Part shown: positions 1 through 10,411 of the stretch, piece after piece
How the letters are laid out: each line of letters opens with the position of its first letter
Position numbering within the stretch: position 1 is the stretch's first letter
Assembly: GCA_027603945.1 (NCBI GenBank)
Contig: JADIIU010000053.1
Location: 1-64,000, forward strand
Source: Terramyces sp. JEL0728
Lineage: Eukaryota; Chytridiomycota; Chytridiomycetes; Rhizophydiales; Terramycetaceae
Direction: 5' to 3'
Length of the DNA stretch: 64,000 bases
Made by a program: the position numbers and the translations under genes
The notes under the pieces: model-generated
What the model saw: the letters and a program-made list of their open reading frames with translations, nothing else
What the model was told of the DNA's origin: nothing
Databases searched by the model: none

Positions 1-151
1 CGGGTTCCGTCGTCTCTGCTTGAACGGGCTAGGACCTCGTTGTGTGATGATTGGTGTCTTGACTGCTGGTCAATTCGCTCTCTTTGACACTGTCATGGAA
101 TGGACTGGTGCTGAAAAGTTCCACTTTGTTGATCCATCTGAAGCTCATTAG
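1..151 (+). CDS. Mitochondrial phosphate carrier, 3' end only (runs off the window start)
   Basis: The frame beginning at base 2 encodes the last 49 residues of a mitochondrial carrier, ending at TAG 149-151. It reads GFRRLCLNGLGPRCVMIG and then TAGQFALFD, and it ends FHFVDPSEAH. The complete carrier at 13301-14260 on the other strand ends almost identically (FHFVNPNESH), which fixes the family: SLC25A3/MIR1-type phosphate/proton symporters of the inner mitochondrial membrane. Most of the gene lies outside the window. The nucleotide identity over bases 2-54 to the second copy is much higher than in the following bases (see findings). It is a second, diverged paralogue, and nothing shows it is broken. 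Confidence 0.9.
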   Translation, partial: GFRRLCLNGLGPRCVMIGVLTAGQFALFDTVMEWTGAEKFHFVDPSEAH

Positions 152-237
152 TTTCAAATAAATTTAAATTCTATTATGAATCTGATTTTGTCTTTGACCC
201 AATGTCTGAAGTTTGCAGTGTAATTTAAATCTTGAAA

Positions 238-3200
238 ATGTCCACGAAATCACCAAAGAACCCCAAAATATTAATTCTGGAGCAGGAGATCGACAAAAAC
301 CGGATATTAAAGAATTACCAAGAGCTGCAGGAGAATGTCGCCAAGTATCATCGAAAATATTACACACAAGGGTCTGTATTAGGATACGTCGCTCTCGCAG
401 AAGTAGCTTACAGCGAGCCAGATATTGCGTACGACGACGATGTTATATTACCAAGCGAGCCAATATTCTTGGATAAAGTACATGCAAATCTACAAAAAGC
501 ACTATCCTGCGCTCCCGATGCTTCAACAAACGGAATAGCGATGCTCGTATTTTATTATTAACATAGCAATGTCAAATCTGGTTGGCATATATTGACTACT
601 TGAACCGCGAACAAGCTTCGGCCTATGGAATTATCAAAGACTGTGATTTAACACCATTAAAGGATTTACCAGCGACTGATTCAATCGTACCGACAACGCA
701 ACTAATGTACTATACAGTCAGCGGTAACTTTTATTTGATAGACAGCGTTGATTTACCATGCTTTGAACGAAAAGGAGTTGGGGTTTAAAATCCTAGAAGA
801 AGCTGCGGAATACATTTCAAAGTTGACTTTAGGAGGGCCAAATTCAAAAATGCTGAATTATTGGAGTGAAAAGTGTCTTCATTTATTTGTAGTAAAGTTG
901 CTGAATAGATCGTAAATTTGTCTAATGGTAGATATTATGACCGGGCATTTCAGATCACTTTGTTGTACTTGGAGAAACTCAATCCAAAGCTGGAACCAAC
1001 GCCATCTCTCAAAGCGATATCTTTGCTCTATCATCATATAGAAATATTGATCAGGAAGCTGGATGAACCCCAGCCATTTGCTGGAATTCCATTATTTAAC
1101 ATATACAAAAGATCACTTCTAGGACCAGGCAAAGATGCGCATATTAAGCAAATCAAAAGCTGGCTCCCCTTGTATGAAAGGCTAGTTACCAGTCTTTGTC
1201 CATTTCCAAAAGGCGAAAACCAAGACGCTGTTTCAATCGCGCGACACAAGCGTGTACTGATAGCTTTTGATTGGTATGTCCATATTGAAATGTGCCAAGC
1301 GCATCTGTACGATAATGGTATTGGCGATGTCGTCGATAAACAGTACAAATTGCTGGAGGTAGTTTGATTATAACCTAGATGTTGTATAGAGGAACCACGC
1401 ATTCATTCCATGCACTCAACTTAATGCGGTATATTTGCCACACCTTCTTCATGTTAATTTACAACTTTGGAGACAAGGTGTGCAGAGACGAAAAAATGGA
1501 AGCGCTTAACGCTGTTCAAGCGTATATCTTCCACTGGGAAAAGCAGTTTACACTCGAACTGGATATAAGGACAAAAGAGCAGCGTGATAAATCAGCAAAG
1601 AATTCTACCATTCAAAAACCATATCTTTCGCATAGATTGTCAGGACAGATTACTCAGCTTCCAGAATTTGCTAGTCCAGCGTTTGCTCCAAATCTGGCAG
1701 ATATTGTTGATCAATCTCTAGAAGAATTGGACCTCCCCCGAATCAGTATGGCCAACTTGGGAGACATTCCAGCAAAGAGGACAAAATCTAAAAGAGACTC
1801 TTCTCTAAATATGGAGACACTGATCGTAATTCCCGAGGTAGACGGCGAAACTGTGCCTGATGTTATTGGAGTATTGATCACAGGAATCAGGTTGATTTTG
1901 CATACCCATGACGGAGATATAGCATTGGTACTGTTGATTTAATTCAAGTTGAAACAAGCCCAAGCATACGGAGAAAAGGCATTTATTATAATTACCGAGC
2001 ATGGCTCACATCTTCCAAATTATTCGTTATTGTTAAGTCGAATATTCCAATGGCTTGGAATAGTGTATGGAGAATTAGCTCTGGATGTAATTGGAAGAGA
2101 AGATCGGCAAGACTATCAAACCGAAGCTGTTTTAATATTGAAAAAAGCCAAGGAGCTCGACAAAAATAACTCTAGAATCCGATTCCAATTGGCGTTGCAA
2201 CTTGCTGAAATAGGAGAGGTAGCTTTAGTTTCATTTAGTTTGGGCAAGCAATCGATGAGATTAATCAGTCTTTGAATTTATCCCCACACTCTCCAGGGCC
2301 ATACAATTTGCTGGCTCTGCTGTTAAGTTCGAAGGAGCATTATGATAAGGCACTAGAGGTGGCAAATGCCGGATGGAAAAGTTGTATGAAGGAACATTCA
2401 TTGGTGGTGGCTGGAGATAAAGGCGAACAAGATCTACTAGTAGACTGGGATTCTGTCGACATACACTTTAAAGAAGAAATTCTAAAGTAAATAATACTAA
2501 TGTAGCTTACGACTGACGCAGTTATCCTTGGAAATGGAACTTTATCCGCCAGAAGTGGTTTTGGAACATTTGCAAAAGACATTTGCATTAGTTCGAAGAA
2601 TGTCTGGCATTGCCCCCGAACAAAAGAAAGATGAGCCTATTACCATGCTAGGACGTCATCAAAGCGTTACTGGACGCCATTCCACACTGCCTGAAAGGAG
2701 AGGATCACATAACCCTTCTCCAGAACGTCTTGGGTCAGTGACACTCTCTAAATCCTACTCTGTCAGCAACATTTCAGTATTCAGAGGACATGTGATGTAT
2801 GAAGTGCAGATCAGTCTTTGGCTCTCGGTGTCTGCAGTATATCGAACTTTGCAACAATTTGAAAGCGCTGCAAATGCAATAGAAGAAGCAGAAAAGATCC
2901 TAACTGCTTTTAGTAATGCTCAACATAAAATAATGTCACAAACCAGCCGGCTATACAAAGATTCTGACTTGGTTCCTGAAGGTCCTGGTTTAGGACGGCC
3001 ACGTCAAGATAGTTTTGGCAGCAACCCTACAAAGCTTTTAACTCAACTAAATAATGTATATTGGAACGATAAGAACACCAAACTAGCGAAATACCAGGCT
3101 GATGTTGGGCTTGAGGTATGTTTTACTAATGAAAGAAAGCTTTTTTACTTTATGATACCTACAACGCACAGGCTATCCCTAAACCAATTGAAAAATACAT

Positions 3201-3801
3201 TAAATATCTCTCGCCAATCGCCAGAGTCGAATTTGAAAGAAGATCGCTTCAAAGACAGCAACAGCGAAACTACCCCCGATTCACCTCGGTTCAATCAGCA
3301 GATTCTATTTCCATTTCCAACACATTAATGACCGAGAGTGGAACCAATAATGTTGAGATTAGCGACGAAGTAGCTTCAAATGAAATCAGGCATGTGCATT
3401 CGCCTGAACAGGCGCTATTGGAAGAAAAGAATGAACTGACATTGCGACAAGTCATAGATGCTGCGCAATTTGCTCTTTTATTTGATTCCCAGAACTTGCC
3501 TGCTAGGACTTTTCTTGGCTATTTACTAAAGCAGCAGAAAGACTACAGCGAAAGTGAACATCATTTGCAAAAAGCATGTACACAACAGAGACACAGAGCC
3601 TCGTCTAGTGGAAAAAGTGGAGGCTCGTCTATTTACGGAGGTGCAACTTCCAAGTGGGGATGGAACGCTTGGAAATTGCTTGCAGAGCTGCTGAAAGAGC
3701 AAGGCCGTACTACAGACGCCGAAAAAGCAGCACTATATGCCGTAGAATTGGAAGGGGTATCTTGTCTGAGAGGCTATGAATGCATTGAGAGATTCAAATA
3801 A
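238..3801 (+). CDS. TPR protein of the TTC7/YPP1 family (PI4-kinase complex scaffold)
   Basis: Nine exons joined by eight introns of 19-22 nt (for example 547-566, 724-745 and 912-931) give one continuous frame of 1,133 residues from the ATG at 238. The middle carries helical repeats such as GPYNLLALLLSSKEHYDKAL. The C-terminus carries TPR-like repeats around RTFLGYLLKQQKDYSESEHH and WNAWKLLAELLKEQGRTTDA. The LLALLLSS...ALEV segment and the C-terminal TPR layout resemble TTC7/YPP1. In other eukaryotes that family, with EFR3, anchors PI4-kinase III-alpha at the plasma membrane. The protein is longer than human TTC7 or yeast Ypp1. Between the two halves is a Ser-rich linker (about residues 770-830). 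Family assignment is by pattern only; a general TPR protein is the alternative. Confidence 0.7.
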
Positions 3802-3853
3802 GTTTTTATTACAAAAATAAAGCAAACACGCTCATTTCAGATATTTTTGTAAT

Positions 3854-4721
3854 TCAAATCATATATCCAATATTGTGGTTCTTCAATCCGGTGCCGTAAT
3901 AAAATCCAGCGTAATTTAATGGATGTAAAGAGTGGGTTAGGGTGTAGCCGGGCCACAATAGACTTCTTACAATAGTAACAGCACCGTTTCTCTCTGATTG
4001 AATCGACCAACTCCCTATAATTAGAAATTATTACCTTTTGGCTGGTCATTGGCAATTGATTCAAAAATATCAAACGACTCATCAAACGAATTCATTCTCT
4101 CGGCAAATAATTTTGGAGTAGGCTGGAATCCAGGACGGACATGGAGATAGTTGATTTCTTGTCCAATTTCATCTCTTTCCAAGCCTGAAATTAAATCAAA
4201 TCACCTTTAAAAGCAGGATTTTGCTTGATAGCCATATTAGAATCTTTATAGTAAGACTTTCTTGGAACAATTTCTACTTCAGAGTTGATTAATCTGATGA
4301 TGGACGCAATTCTGACATCTTCCTTCATTTTTGTATCTTGTTCTGGTTCCTGAGGGTTCGCTGGAATTGCATGTTCAGTGGAAGGGTCTCCCAATAATCG
4401 TCCTTGAATAGTTCCAGCTGCTTTCAAATCCTTTTCAGATGGGTCTGGCAACTGGTACCAAGTAATATAATCCAAACTACCTGTTAATAATTATACTTGC
4501 GTGTAATAGAACTTTCTTTCAAACAAATTGGTGTTGTAGCCTTGACAGATATAATAATCACGATTTACTCCCAAAAGCTTTCCCCACAATGCGATGAAAG
4601 TTAGCTTTTCCTCTTCTTGCTTTAAGATTAGTGAGGAACGTAGAGTAGCTCTTTCTTCAACATTCAAAGTTACTCCAGCCAGGTTGAATAAGTCTAAATT
4701 GTCAAGGTTGTAGAACGACAT
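3854..4721 (-). CDS. RSPH9: Radial spoke head protein 9
   Basis: Four exons give 267 residues, close to the usual RSPH9 length. Recognisable blocks run in family order: LWGKLLGVNRDYYICQG near residue 50, the RLLGDPS block, SIIRLINSEVEIVPRKSYYK, KGSWSIQSERNGAV, VRSLLWPGYTLTH and the C-terminal NYAGFYYGTG. RSPH9 sits in the radial spoke head of motile 9+2 axonemes, so this gene implies a motile flagellum. The start at 4721 (MSFYNLDN) matches the family N-terminus; an upstream in-frame TTG is ignored. Introns are 20 nt near 4180-4200 and 4010-4035. The first one (4477-4500) appears to be a 24-nt GC-AG intron, because only that boundary aligns the proteins without a gap. Confidence 0.93.
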
Positions 4722-4981
4722 GAAAAACGCGTAATTCGGCAAAGAAGAAATCTGCTATTCGTCAACTGTAGCTCTCAGGGTGAAGTAATATCTTTATGCG
4801 ATATCGTGCGAACCCACTGAGACCAAAGGTCTTCTTGTTAGAAAAAGTCTGGTTTCCATTTCTATATCGGGCAAGGGAAATAGTTGCTGCTTATCAAACA
4901 GTAGGTCATGTATTATACTATCAACAGATAAGGTAGCGATTACCTACAAAACGAGACTAAACAATCTGTCATTTTTTGACA

Positions 4982-5897
4982 ATGGCAAACCAAGTTAGCA
5001 ACGGTATGCAATAATTGACGCCAGATCCATTGACATTTACAGTATATTTTCAGAACACTGGGGCAGAAAAGACTTACACAATCAGCGGTTCTAAGCCTAT
5101 CGAGATTGGCAGGCAAACCAGTGCTGCGGAGGAAGGCTCTCCAGATTTTATCAAACTAGACAGCAGGGTAATATCAAGAAAGCATGCAGAGTTTCAGTTG
5201 GTTGAGAACAAGGTACGGTATTGATAATGTCAAGTTGTGTATCAGAGATACGAAAAGTAGCAGCGGGACATACATCAATGGAAAGCGGTTATCCCCTCAA
5301 GGATTATTCAGCGACTATATTGAAATATTTCCAACCGACGTAATTAACTTTGGTGAAGATTGCATAGTAGACGGAAGTACTGTTCATTAATGTAGCCAGT
5401 TATAAAGCTGTTACAATAACCGTGGCATCACCTCACTCTTCAACCCCACCAGTAATCCCTACAATCGTAGCGGTGCAAACTATCACTCCAAAGTCTAAAG
5501 TAATGAAATCAGCCGGGAGTATCAGCAGTTTAACAAGCTCGCAATGGGACGCCAAATCAGACCTCAACTCTGTCAAGTAAACAGTGTATTAATTCAGGGA
5601 CGATAACCAAGAAATGTATCATGCAGATATAGATTTAGAATTTGATGCTGTTTGGCAAGGAATTAATCAAGGATTGGAACCCCATGTTCGCAAATACCTT
5701 TTGATTGCCCAACCTTGCACCAAAAATCTAGTAGCGGCAGGAGCATTTGACACGCTCCAAACATCAGTTTCCTTGGAGTTTTCCAAAGCTGGATTGTTGG
5801 GAAAGAAAACTGGTAGCGGAACCCTAGGACAGAAAAAGAAGGTAAGAATTAGTATTTATTCTAGTACAATATGAGCCAATCTTCTCTCAAAGTTTAA
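4982..5897 (+). CDS. FHA-domain protein
   Basis: Six exons joined by introns of 21, 22, 19, 21 and 23 nt give 269 residues from the ATG at 4982. The N-terminal part is a standard forkhead-associated domain: IEIGRQ, SRVISRKHAEF, KLCIRDTKSSSGTYINGKRL and DVINFGED. The SRKHAE and SSGTYING motifs are the usual phosphothreonine-binding loops. The rest has a Ser/Thr-rich linker and a mostly helical tail with no domain I recognise. FHA domains read phosphothreonine, so a role in kinase signalling is likely, but the partner is unknown. Its stop codon overlaps that of the convergent EF-hand gene. Confidence 0.85.
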
Positions 5898-6448
5898 GAC
5901 CCAAAATAAATGTTTATGAATTGCGCGTAATCAAAAATACCATTGTCGGCTTGCGGAGCTACCTCTCTTATCAGCTCTCTTGCGTCTTCATCAGATAGTT
6001 TGTTGCTGCTGTAAACTGTAAACGCCTTATTTAACATTTTCATTGAGATTGTTCCATCGTGCATATCATCTATGTCAGTTCTATTGGACCGTAGGTATCG
6101 AATATCATGAAGGCCCGTTTCAATTCTTCTTGAGTGATGGTTGTCTGTGGTTTCTTTGTTACTGTCGCTACAAAGGCTCTGTTAGAATAATGGTACATTC
6201 AAAATCAATTTCGCCTGTCCCTTTACTATCAATTTCATTCATTATTATATCCATATCATTCTTTTGTTAATGCCAATTACTTTGTTTGCCGAAATTCCGA
6301 GTGTTTTCATGAGATTCCCCAATTCATCTCTTGAAATTGTACCTCCCTTGTCCGTATCTACAAGTTGGAATATTTCTGCCAACTCCTGCAATTCAGCCAT
6401 TGTTTGGCCTGTTCTCTCGCACAAGCTGGTATCTATTTGAAATCCCAT
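5894..6448 (-). CDS. Calmodulin-like EF-hand protein
   Basis: Four exons with three 20-nt introns give 164 residues. The first EF-hand is clear (FQLVDTDKGGTISRDELGNL) and the second is recognisable (DIIMNEIDSKGTGEIDFESF). The third (FDTYDDMHDGTISMKMLNKAF) is altered by extra residues. The fourth (REVAPQADNGIFDYAQFINI) is degenerate and probably does not bind calcium. The size and helix spacing fit the calmodulin/centrin superfamily; it is neither canonical calmodulin nor the centrin at 34215. The open frame continues upstream of the ATG at 6448 without an ATG, so a further 5' exon cannot be excluded. Confidence 0.8.
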
Positions 6449-6820
6449 TATAGACGCGTAAAACTTTAACAACGCTTGTGGGAAGGTGTAAATCTTGATC
6501 TCGAAAGGATGAGAAATCCACTTTGAAAGTAGAATAATCTGAATTGGATTAGCAATTATTATGGATGTCTAGGACTTTGACTCAGGATCAATACCAGTGA
6601 ACGACAAAATGCTGCGTCCCAAGACCCAAGAGTAGAAGTCAATAACCCGAATCAATAAATCACATATAGAGCAATTACTCACACAGGAAGTTTCCCGCCA
6701 CAAATTGAAAGATTCGTCTTGCAATATATCAGCGAAAAGCAATACAACATCCAGATGCTTATTTTCGACCAATAAACTAAATTTGCTGGAATTTGAATTA
6801 TTTTTTTTTGTTTTTTCAAA
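6449..6820. other. Intergenic stretch with ambiguous minus-strand reading frames
   Basis: This lies between the EF-hand start and the DBP3 start. The minus strand has open segments (about 6569-6772, and a second running into the EF-hand gene) and a plausible intron end, GCTAATCCAATTCAG read on the minus strand. No ATG-initiated model with canonical splice sites gave a recognisable protein. It may hold 5' exons of the EF-hand gene, a small unrecognised gene, or only the two promoters. Confidence 0.4.
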
Positions 6821-8389
6821 ATGTCAGAAATTGAAAAGAAGTCAAAGAAGGAAAAGAAGGAGAAGAAGGAAAAGAAGGAGAAGAAGGAAAAGAAGGAGAA
6901 AAAGGAAAAGGGAGAAAAGAAACGCAAGGGCGAAGAAAGTTCTCCAGACAAAAAAAAAGTCAAATTGGATAACAGTGTTTGGAAATATCAAGAAAGCGAA
7001 AATGTTTCCAAAGAATCCATCACCAAGTTTCTTGAAAAGAATGAAATTGCAATTACCTCTTTGGATGGAAAGCAAGTGGATATTCAACCAATCTTTGAAT
7101 TCAGCCAAGCAAAATTCCCTGATATTCTGTCTAAAGATTTAAATGTATTCCCAAAGCCAACTCCAATTCAGTCTGTAACGTGGCCTCCGCTCTTCAACGG
7201 AAAGGATATTGTCGGTATTGCTGCTACTGGCTCGGGAAAAACTATGGCTTTTGGTATCCCTGGATTATTACATGTTGAAAACAAAAAGGCATCTAAAGGA
7301 TACACAGGAAAGCCGCAGGTTTTGGTATTGTCGCCAACCAGAGAACTTGCAATGCAAATCGAAGACCAGTTCATTATTTTTGGAAAGAGCTCCAAAGTAA
7401 AGAGTGTTTGCATCTACGGCGGTGTGCCAAAGAAACCTCAGCAAGACAAATTGCGTGCTGGTATGGATGCCATCATTGCAACTCCAGGTAGATTAATTGA
7501 CTTGTTTGAAGAAGACTCCAAGCTCTGCGATCTTTCAGAAATTGACTATTTGGTTCTTGACGAAGCAGATAGAATGTTGGATGCCGGGTTTGAAGATGCA
7601 ATCAAGAAGATTATTGCCAAGCTGCCAAAAAAGAGACAGACTGTTATGTTTTCAGCAACCTGGCCAACTTCAATCCAAAAGATGGCCTTGTCTTATTTAA
7701 TTAACCCAATCAAAATTACAGTCGGCTCAACTGATTTATCTGCCAATGTAAACATTGAGCAGAGAGTGGAAGTGTTGGATCCTATGGGCAAGGAATCAAG
7801 ACTCTTGGCATTACTGAAGGATTATCACAAATCCCGCAAGAACAGGATACTGATCTTCGCTCTTTACAAAAAAGAAGCTGCACGACTCGAAAGCTTTATC
7901 AAAAGTAAAGGTTACAAAGTTGGCGCGATTCACGGTGACCTGTCTCAAGAAAACAGAACAAGAGCTTTGGAAGCTTTCAAGGATGGATCCGCTCCACTTT
8001 TAATTGCAACTGATGTGGCGGCAAGAGGTATTGATATTCCAAATGTCGAATATGTTATCAATGTAACATTCCCGCTGACAGTCGAAGATTACTGCCATAG
8101 GTAGTCGCTATCTAATAATAGAATTGGACGAACTGGAAGAGCAGGAAAGTCTGGAATTTCTCATACTTTCTTTACAGTTCATGACAAGGCACACTCTGGT
8201 AAGCAACTACTAATCACAGGTTCGCTTATCAATGTTTTGAAACAAGCTGGCCAACCAGTGCCGCCTGAACTAATGAAATTTGGAACTACAGTGAAAAAGA
8301 AGTTGGACCCAAACTATGGTGCATTTACAAAGGATGTAGATATGAGTTTGAAAGGCTCCAAGATTACTTTTGATTCAGACGACGAATAA
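6821..8389 (+). CDS. DBP3: DEAD-box ATP-dependent RNA helicase DBP3
   Basis: Three exons (introns 8101-8121 and about 8200-8220, both 21 nt) encode 508 residues. All DEAD-box motifs are visible in order: PTPIQ (Q motif), ATGSGKT (I), PTRELA (Ia), TPGR (Ib), DEAD as LDEADRML (II), SAT (III), [12 protein letters not shown] (V) and [10 protein letters not shown] (VI), the last split by the first intron. The C-terminal run from FPLTVEDY to GTTVKKKL is characteristic of Dbp3, a nucleolar helicase needed for early pre-rRNA cleavage in yeast. The N-terminus is a Lys/Glu repeat (KKEKKEKK) encoded by a purine-rich tandem repeat at about 6838-6915, typical of nucleolar proteins. Confidence 0.93.
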
Positions 8390-8396
8390 ATATTGT

Positions 8397-8612
8397 TCAA
8401 GATGAATACTTGATTGCAGTACTAATTATTGTGCGCTGCTCCACCAAACTGGTGGTTCGATTCAGTTCCGAAAAAAGTAGTGCTGTCACGTGAAAATAAG
8501 GATAATCGCTAGAATGCGAATTAATAGCCAATTCAAAGCAATTCTCTCGGAAGGTGTTCCTCCTTAAATTTAACACCCTGGCAGCAAGCTTATCAATATT
8601 GTTTGTTGACAT
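8397..8612 (-). CDS. Small hypothetical protein, 71 aa
   Basis: A single uninterrupted frame runs from the ATG at 8612 to the TGA at 8397. It fills the gap between the DBP3 stop (8389) and the next plus-strand start (8678), the packing expected of real genes here. The product is mixed polar/hydrophobic with no signal peptide, membrane segment or motif I recognise. A convergent position 7 bp from DBP3 and a divergent position 65 bp from the acyltransferase both fit a real gene. Chance coding is possible because the frame is short. Confidence 0.4.
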   Translation of the reverse strand: MSTNNIDKLAARVLNLRRNTFRENCFELAINSHSSDYPYFHVTALLFSELNRTTSLVEQRTIISTAIKYSS

Positions 8613-8677
8613 TTGTGAGCAATTGTTTATGTTTCAAAATCCATTTGCAGAGGTGGAAAAAGTTGGAAAAAAAGATT

Positions 8678-10240
8678 ATGAGCAGTGATCAAACTCAGCT
8701 TCAATCACAGGAGAAAGAAGCTCAGCTACAACAAAAGACAAGAGTAGTGCACAAGGAGCACAAAAGTGCACTCGGTCTCAAACACTTGCCAGGCTTGACT
8801 GGGTTTAGAGGGATCGCTACTTTGTCTGTATTCTACTTGATGTTGAATAAACCAGATCACGGTCAAGGAACTATGGGCGGCTGGGATACCTTCCAAGAGT
8901 TTGGCTACATTGCAGTGGTGTTGTTCTACGTATTGACCGGGTTTCTACTGACTTATCGTTCATTATTCACATCAAACAGGAAAGCCTCGGATGTCAAAGT
9001 GATTGCATTTGGAAAAACTAGCATTACGATTCTCAACTACAGATGGATTGCGTACTACATCCGAAGATTCTTTAAAATCTACCCTGCGTTTTTGGTTGCG
9101 TTGTGCTTTTCTCAACTTTCTAGATTCCAAAATGGATACTTTTTAGGGTTTACTGGTGCGTATTACAGTACCTTTGATACTTTACAGCCAATCGGGTCTG
9201 CCAGCATCATCAACTACCTATTCTGCGTGAATGTAAAGTCTACTTTCTGGACTATGGCTCCGCTTATTGAATTTTACTTGATTTTCCCATTGATAATCGG
9301 TACTTATGAATGGGCTGAATACTTTGACGCGGTTGTTTCTGGTTCTGATAAAATCAAGTACGAAGAATTAGCATTCTTCCCTAGAGTGTTCCATTCAGCC
9401 AAAGCATGCATTTTTAGGCTGATTCATTTGGTAATTTTCACAGTCCTTGCACTTCCTGGAGTATTGGATACCAGCTACTGGACTTCTATGACTTATTACA
9501 ATCAAAACCATCTTCCGCCTCAATTCTACAAGTTTTGGTTCGGGTGTTTGGCTGCAATCTTGGTTTTGCTGTTGGAAAGGAATGATTTGCTCCCAAGTCC
9601 ACCATCTAAAGAATTAATGAAATCTGACACTTGGGGTGATTGGTTCCTTAGACTTTCAAAGAGAGCTCCATTCATGATTTGTGATGCTGGATGCTGGGTT
9701 ATTTTGGTTTATACTATTTATCAATTCCCATGGTATCAAGGAAATTATTTCAACGTCAATGTTCCGTTCGATAAGAACTGGCCAGCACCTTGGGCACACA
9801 ATAGTTCCCGAGTGTTTTATCATGCTCATGTTTATGATCAAGATTGGTTCAACAACAAGTACACCAACACCCGTTTGTGTGGATTCATGTGCGCCTTTGT
9901 GATGTTCTTGGTTGGGTACGCAGCTAGAGAAGGATCGTTCATGAAATTCTTCAAATGGAGAATCTTTACTTATGCTGGCGAAATTTCTTATTCCATGTAC
10001 TTGGTTCTCCCAGTTGCTTTGTTTGAATACAACAATGTCTGGACTGGCATCTTTAGCAAGAACAGCTTGATCCTGATTGACAACTTGCTCTTTGGTTTGA
10101 TTGTATACTACGCTATTGGCTCTCTCTTGTATTGGATAGTGGAACATTGGTCTGTAAAATTAGGCGACTACTTGAATAATTTAATCCGACAAAGATTCTT
10201 TAAGGAATATGTTGCTGTAGAAACAAATGTCGTTGTTTAA
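8678..10240 (+). CDS. Multi-pass membrane acyltransferase (acyltransferase-3 type)
   Basis: This intronless gene encodes 520 residues from the ATG at 8678. After a Gln-rich cytosolic N-terminus comes LPGLTGFRGIATLSVFYLML, the typical first segment of acyltransferase-3 (OafA/NolL) proteins with its conserved Arg after the first helix start. About ten hydrophobic segments follow, including FGYIAVVLFYVLTGFLLTYR and RRFFKIYPAFLVAL, which are family hallmarks. The last segment reads GEISYSMYLVLPVALF, again diagnostic (the xSYSxYLxH-type block; the usual His is replaced here). Such enzymes move acyl groups from acyl-CoA or lipids onto sugars or lipids; the substrate here is unknown. An upstream in-frame TTG at 8603 is not used as the start. 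Confidence 0.85.
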   Translation: MSSDQTQLQSQEKEAQLQQKTRVVHKEHKSALGLKHLPGLTGFRGIATLSVFYLMLNKPDHGQGTMGGWDTFQEFGYIAVVLFYVLTGFLLTYRSLFTSNRKASDVKVIAFGKTSITILNYRWIAYYIRRFFKIYPAFLVALCFSQLSRFQNGYFLGFTGAYYSTFDTLQPIGSASIINYLFCVNVKSTFWTMAPLIEFYLIFPLIIGTYEWAEYFDAVVSGSDKIKYEELAFFPRVFHSAKACIFRLIHLVIFTVLALPGVLDTSYWTSMTYYNQNHLPPQFYKFWFGCLAAILVLLLERNDLLPSPPSKELMKSDTWGDWFLRLSKRAPFMICDAGCWVILVYTIYQFPWYQGNYFNVNVPFDKNWPAPWAHNSSRVFYHAHVYDQDWFNNKYTNTRLCGFMCAFVMFLVGYAAREGSFMKFFKWRIFTYAGEISYSMYLVLPVALFEYNNVWTGIFSKNSLILIDNLLFGLIVYYAIGSLLYWIVEHWSVKLGDYLNNLIRQRFFKEYVAVETNVVV

Positions 10241-10411
10241 GTGATTTAATATATTTTGAAAGATGTTGTTCGTTCTTTATATAGTGATTTAAGCTTTAGC
10301 ACAGCCTTAATAGTCAGGTGCTATCAAGTTATTGCATTCAGTTAAGGTTAACATTAACGCAGCCTCATTTCCGATTTTTGGGAATTTCAAATTTCAAAAA
10401 AAAGATCCAAG

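Noticed and set aside
164..367. Minus-strand reading frame opposite the YPP1-like gene
   Set aside because: Antisense to coding exons; no recognisable motif and no ATG-based splice model.
238..3801. Reading the interrupted YPP1-like frames as a degenerated pseudogene
   Set aside because: Every break coincides with a 19-22 nt GT-AG segment and removal restores frame; the same happens in dozens of other genes.
6679..7108. Phe/Leu-rich membrane-like frames opposite DBP3
   Set aside because: They are the complement of the Lys/Glu repeat and not a real membrane protein.
9656..10147. 163-residue minus-strand frame inside the acyltransferase gene
   Set aside because: Shadow of the plus-strand coding region; composition follows the complement of the real gene and shows no domain.
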